64,000 bases of DNA from Mycolicibacterium alvei (GTDB lineage Bacteria; Actinomycetota; Actinomycetes; Mycobacteriales; Mycobacteriaceae). This document shows, piece after piece, positions 60,901-64,000 of this stretch. The notes beneath the pieces were generated by a model, which did not search any database, was not told the origin of the DNA, and saw only the letters and a program-made list of their open reading frames with translations. Where the stretch lies: the NCBI RefSeq assembly GCF_010727325.1, contig NZ_AP022565.1, forward strand, positions 4,402,001 through 4,466,000. Direction: 5' to 3'. Both the position numbers and the translations under genes were made by a program. The first letter of the stretch is position 1, and every line of letters starts with the position of its first letter.

Positions 60901-63900
60901 AATCGACGGACATCCAGCGGCAACGCCAGCAACTCGCCACCGAGGGTCTGCACGTCGGGGATGGCCTCGACGGACTGGAAGCACGCGTCCAGCAGCGCCG
61001 GGTGCACGACGTAGGCGTCCTGTTGTGATCGGATCGAGCGGGGTAGCGCCACCTCGGCGAGCACGGCCTGGGTTGCCCCGGTGTGCACTGCAACGAGTCC
61101 GGAGAATGCCGGGCCGTACTGAATACCGTGCTCACTCACACGATTTCGTACCCCGTCACCGTCCTCGTCGCCGGGGAGAGCAACCAGGAGGTCAGATAGA
61201 TCGTAGTCGGGCGGCGGCACATCTTCGGCGGCCCGCAGTACGGCGCTCGCGTGCCGTGCCTGGTCGCCTTCATGATTTGTCTCCACGGTGAAGTCGACGA
61301 CACCCGGCGACGCCACCAACGCCGACGCGCCCACCGGGGTCTGCTCGTCCAACAGCAGCGCCTGCTCGAAGTGGACGTCGCGGACTTCGGACGCCGAGCC
61401 CAGCACCGCGTTGGCGGCTGCCAGCGCCATCTCGCAGTACGCGGCTCCGGGAAGCACCGCAACGCTACGGATCTGGTGGTCCGCGAGCCAGGGCTGGGCG
61501 GCCGTGCCGACATCTGCCTGCCACACGTGGTGCTCAGGCTGTTCCTGCAGGCGCACGCCGGGCCCCAACAGCGGGTGTACCGCGATGGTGCAACCGCCGT
61601 GCGTCGGTGAATCGTGGCCACCCCCGTTCAGCCACAGTCGACCGTGCGTCCAGGTCGGAAGTGGTGCGTCCACCAACCGCCCGTTCGGGCACAGTGCGGT
61701 GAAGTCGACTGCCGCGCCTGCGCTGTGCAGATCGATCAGGAATCCGCGCAACCCATTCGGCAGGGCCTGTTCTCGGCGCATCGCGGCCAGGGCGGCCATC
61801 GGCGTCTCGCGACTGCGGGCCGTCTGTTCGAGGGCCCGGGTGAGCAGCGGGTGCGGCGACAGTTCGGCGAAGACCCGGTGCCCGTCCTCCAGCGCAGCTT
61901 GTACCGCGGTGGCGAACCGCACCATCCGGCGCATGTTGGTCACCCAGTATGCGGCGTCGCACACCGGTTGCTCGCGGGGATCGAACAGGGTCGCCGAGTA
62001 GAAGGGGATCTCCGGCGGCATCGGTTTCAGGTCGGCCAGGGCCGCGGTCAGGTCGCTGACGATCGGCTCAACCTGCGGTGAGTGGAAGGCGACATCGACC
62101 GGGATCTCACGGGCCATCACCCCGCGTTGTTCCCAGTCGGCGACGAGCTCGCGAACCGTCTGTGTGGCACCGGCCACGACGGTGGATTCCGGCGAGGCCA
62201 CGACCGCCACCACGACATCGGTGATTCCGCGTCCGGTCAGCTCTGAAAGTACCTGCTTGGCAGGAAGTTCCACCGCGGCGGTGGCACCTGTCCCGGCGAT
62301 CCGGGACATGAGTTGCGACCGCCGGCAGATCAGGCGTAGTCCGTCTTCCAGCGAAAGCGCGCCCGCGACAACGGCTGCCGCGCCCTCACCCAGGGAGTGG
62401 CCGATGACCGCAGCGGGGTGCACCCCGTATGCCCGCATGGTGGCGGCCAAGGCGATCTGCATGGTGAACAGCGTCGGCTGCAGCCGGTCCTGACCGCTGA
62501 CGGTCTGTGCCGCCGACATCGCCTCGGTCACCGAGAATCCCGACTCGGCGGCGATGATCGGCTCGGCCCGGGCCACGGTAGCGGCGAACACCGGTTCGTT
62601 GGCCAGCAGCTCGGCACCCATTGCCGCCCACTGCGAACCCTGGCCGGAGAACACCCAGACCGGACCTCGGTCGTTGCGCCCGACAGCGGCTTGATGGGGG
62701 TCATCGCCGTCAGCGATCTCACGTAACGCCGCAGTGAGCTCCGCGCGGTTGCGCGCGTCGACGGCGGTGCGTACCGACCGGTGCACGCGTCGGCGCGCCA
62801 GGGTGTATGCCAGATCAGGCAGGGTGACATCACCGTGTGTCTGTACCCACTCGGCCAGCCGGGCGGCCGTGTGACGCAGCTCTTCTGGTGACGTGGATGA
62901 CAGCGGGAACAACAGTGGTGCCGCGTCCGACTCGGGTGGTACGGCTGCCGTGGTGGGTTCCGGCGCCGGCACGGGCGCCTGCTCCACGATGGCGTGGACG
63001 TTGGTCCCCGACAACCCGTATGACGAGACCGCCGCCCGTCGGGGATGGTTCCCGTTGGTGCACCACGCGGTGGTCTCCTGGGGCACAAACAGATTGGTCG
63101 CGATCTGAGCGAGCTGATCGGGTAGGCGGGTGAAGTGGAGATTTTGTGGAACCACGCCGTGGTGCACTGCGAGAACGGCCTTCATCAGGCCGAGCGCGCC
63201 AGAGGCAGCCTGGGCATGCCCCATGTTGGTCTTGACCGACGTGAGGGCGCAGCGTCCGTCGACGCCGTACACCTTCGCCAGGCTGGAGTACTCGATCGGG
63301 TCCCCGACCGGGGTGCCCGTCCCGTGCGCCTCCACCATGCCGACCGTGTCGGCATCGATACCGGCTGCGGCCAACGCCATTCGATACACCGCGGTCTGTG
63401 CGGCATCCGACGGCGTGGCGATGTTCACGGTGTGACCGTCCTGATTGGCGGCCGTGCCGCGGATCACGGCCAGGATCCGATCACCGTCGCGCACTGCGTC
63501 GGTCAGCCGCTTGAGCAGCACCACAGCGCAACCCTCGCCCGAAACGAATCCGTCGGCCGCGGTATCGAACGCGTGGCAGCGCCCGGTGGGGGACAGCATT
63601 CCCTCGGCTGATCCGGAGGCGAACTTCCGCGGGTCCAACACCAGGGTGACGCCGCCGGCGAAGGCCAGGTCACTCTCGCCCTCGTGCAGGCTGCGGCAGG
63701 CCAGGTGCACCGCGGTCAGGCCCGAGGAACAGGCTGTGTCCACCGTGAGTGCGGGGCCGTGTACCCCCAGCGCGTAGGCGACCCGTCCGGATGCCAGGCT
63801 GAAGCTGGTGCCGCTGAACCCGTACGCGGCCTCCAGGGCTTCGGCATCAGCAGCCAACATCACGTAGTCGCCGTGCGTCAGCCCGATGAAGACGCCGGTG

Positions 63901-64000
63901 CTGGTGTCCGTCAGGTCGTCGCGGGAGACGCCGGCATGTTCCATGGCCTCCCACGACGTCTCGAGCAGGATCCGATGCTGAGGGTCGATCGCGGTGGCTT
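57996..64000 (-). CDS. MAS/Pks5-like reducing type I polyketide synthase, 5' end missing
   Basis: The frame stays open to the window edge, so the gene is cut within its KS domain. Domain order is KS-AT-DH-ER-KR-ACP, as in the mycocerosic acid synthase family. KS has DTACSSG with the Cys at about 63730 and the His motifs [12 protein letters not shown] and [14 protein letters not shown] has GHSLGEG and, at the specificity site, VAFH (62082-62093). DH has the His in [15 protein letters not shown], where the usual Gly is Ser, and the Asp in [10 protein letters not shown] has [13 protein letters not shown] has TGGLGGLG, and ACP has MDSL. Such enzymes iteratively extend a fatty acyl chain into a saturated, usually methyl-branched acid and lack a release domain. 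A Sap-family gene follows, so an exported lipid is likely. Confidence 0.93.
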   Translation of the reverse strand, partial: ATAIDPQHRILLETSWEAMEHAGVSRDDLTDTSTGVFIGLTHGDYVMLAADAEALEAAYGFSGTSFSLASGRVAYALGVHGPALTVDTACSSGLTAVHLACRSLHEGESDLAFAGGVTLVLDPRKFASGSAEGMLSPTGRCHAFDTAADGFVSGEGCAVVLLKRLTDAVRDGDRILAVIRGTAANQDGHTVNIATPSDAAQTAVYRMALAAAGIDADTVGMVEAHGTGTPVGDPIEYSSLAKVYGVDGRCALTSVKTNMGHAQAASGALGLMKAVLAVHHGVVPQNLHFTRLPDQLAQIATNLFVPQETTAWCTNGNHPRRAAVSSYGLSGTNVHAIVEQAPVPAPEPTTAAVPPESDAAPLLFPLSSTSPEELRHTAARLAEWVQTHGDVTLPDLAYTLARRRVHRSVRTAVDARNRAELTAALREIADGDDPHQAAVGRNDRGPVWVFSGQGSQWAAMGAELLANEPVFAATVARAEPIIAAESGFSVTEAMSAAQTVSGQDRLQPTLFTMQIALAATMRAYGVHPAAVIGHSLGEGAAAVVAGALSLEDGLRLICRRSQLMSRIAGTGATAAVELPAKQVLSELTGRGITDVVVAVVASPESTVVAGATQTVRELVADWEQRGVMAREIPVDVAFHSPQVEPIVSDLTAALADLKPMPPEIPFYSATLFDPREQPVCDAAYWVTNMRRMVRFATAVQAALEDGHRVFAELSPHPLLTRALEQTARSRETPMAALAAMRREQALPNGLRGFLIDLHSAGAAVDFTALCPNGRLVDAPLPTWTHGRLWLNGGGHDSPTHGGCTIAVHPLLGPGVRLQEQPEHHVWQADVGTAAQPWLADHQIRSVAVLPGAAYCEMALAAANAVLGSASEVRDVHFEQALLLDEQTPVGASALVASPGVVDFTVETNHEGDQARHASAVLRAAEDVPPPDYDLSDLLVALPGDEDGDGVRNRVSEHGIQYGPAFSGLVAVHTGATQAVLAEVALPRSIRSQQDAYVVHPALLDACFQSVEAIPDVQTLGGELLALPLDVRRLRVYGSARNARYCYTRLIHADTAEIEADIDVLDENGSVLLRVQGLRLGAGVSGSAHDDRVLSERLLTVEWQERELPEAEYADAGSWLLIGATAAAEAVTSRLSSVLTGHGAQSTTMTWPSRDDDPSTGREFNSRLRGGHFTGVVILAEPKSNDADDQFPLRGREYVRHLVHITRELPEIPGELPRLYVVTRGAQTVVAGDVANLEQAELRGLIRVIGAEHPHLVATQIDVDEATDVEQLALQLLSGSEEDETAWRDGQWYTARLCLAPLRPEERQTTLADHERDRMRLQIRTPGDLESMELVACEHVPPGAGQIEVAVTASSINFADVLVAFGRYPAFDGRLPQLGIDFAGVVTAVGPDVTDHQVGDHVGGLCADGCWGTFVTCDARLVTTLPTGLSDAEAAALTVATATAYYGLNDMARIKAGDRVLIHSATGGVGQAAMAIARAAGAEIFATAGSEQRRQLLHDMGVEHVYDSRTLEFADQIRQDTQGYGVDIVLNSVTGAAQRAGLELLAFGGRFVEIGKRDIYGDTRLGLFPFRRNLSFHAVDLALMSVSHPDRLRELLATVYLLTAEGDLPMPEFTRYPLAEASNAIRMIGGAQHTGKLVLDIPHTGSSRLVVPPSQVPVFRPEGAYIVTGGLGGLGLFVAEKMAANGCGRIVLSSRSRPSGQALTTIDRIRAAGADIVVECGDIAEPGTAERLVTAATAGGLPVCGVLHAAGVIEDAALTNITDELIERDWAPKVYGAWNLHTATADQPLDWFCSFSSAAALVGSPGQGAYAAANSWLDAFSLWRRAKGLPAMAIAWGAWGQIGRGTDLAEGTGIAITPEEGVYAFEALLRHNRAYTGYAPITGTPWLSTFAERIPFAEAFRSNGQNHLGTSKLLAELDKIPAEEWPLRVQQSISTQIGLILRRSVDPDRPLAEYGMDSLGALELRTRIETETGVRIPATGITTIHALTELLCANLIPAKAS

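Overview
The window looks like a chromosomal segment from a high-GC mycobacterium, most likely a rapid-growing Mycolicibacterium. The left third carries the mycobacterial cholesterol-catabolism genes in the order known from M. tuberculosis. KstR-type operators and ESX-type secreted-protein genes are also typical of mycobacteria. No rRNA, tRNA, CRISPR array or recognisable insertion sequence was seen.

Positions 1-17,450 hold the sterol region. A minus-strand group (fadA5, a small hypothetical, a Ddn-like F420 reductase) diverges from a plus-strand operon (cyp125, fadE28, fadE29, chsH2, chsH1, ltp2) across a KstR operator. These genes oxidise the cholesterol side chain and remove its last propionyl unit. 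Two ESX/PE-PPE-like genes follow, in the slot that holds PPE63 in M. tuberculosis. Next comes a DUF559 gene bracketed by a small palindromic repeat family. A second KstR operator then separates kstD and a MaoC hydratase (minus) from hsaE-hsaG-hsaF (plus), which handle ring dehydrogenation and the final aldehyde/pyruvate steps. A hairpin terminator closes the group.

Positions 17,521-20,740 are a transition zone. It has a RecQ helicase fused to a phosphoribosyltransferase-like C-terminus, an AT-richer convergent gap, and a DUF2505 gene.

Positions 20,741-55,217 are one giant biosynthetic operon: an MbtH-like gene and two nonribosomal peptide synthetases of 7,595 and 3,804 residues. By motif reading they form nine modules with N-methyltransferase insertions in modules 2, 5, 8 and 9 (the last apparently degenerate), no epimerase domain, a starter-type condensation domain, and a terminal thioesterase whose nucleophile position is Cys. 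The predicted product is an acylated, multiply N-methylated nonapeptide. Its length and N-methyl positions 2 and 5 recall the mycobacterial peptidolipid fortuitine, but the methyltransferase in module 8 does not fit, so it is probably a relative.

Positions 55,218-64,000, on the minus strand, hold a MAS/Pks5-like reducing polyketide synthase (running off the window), a Sap/GAP-family membrane protein and the chaperone gene htpG. The PKS-Sap pair points to an exported lipid. Whether it supplies the acyl chain of the peptide is open.
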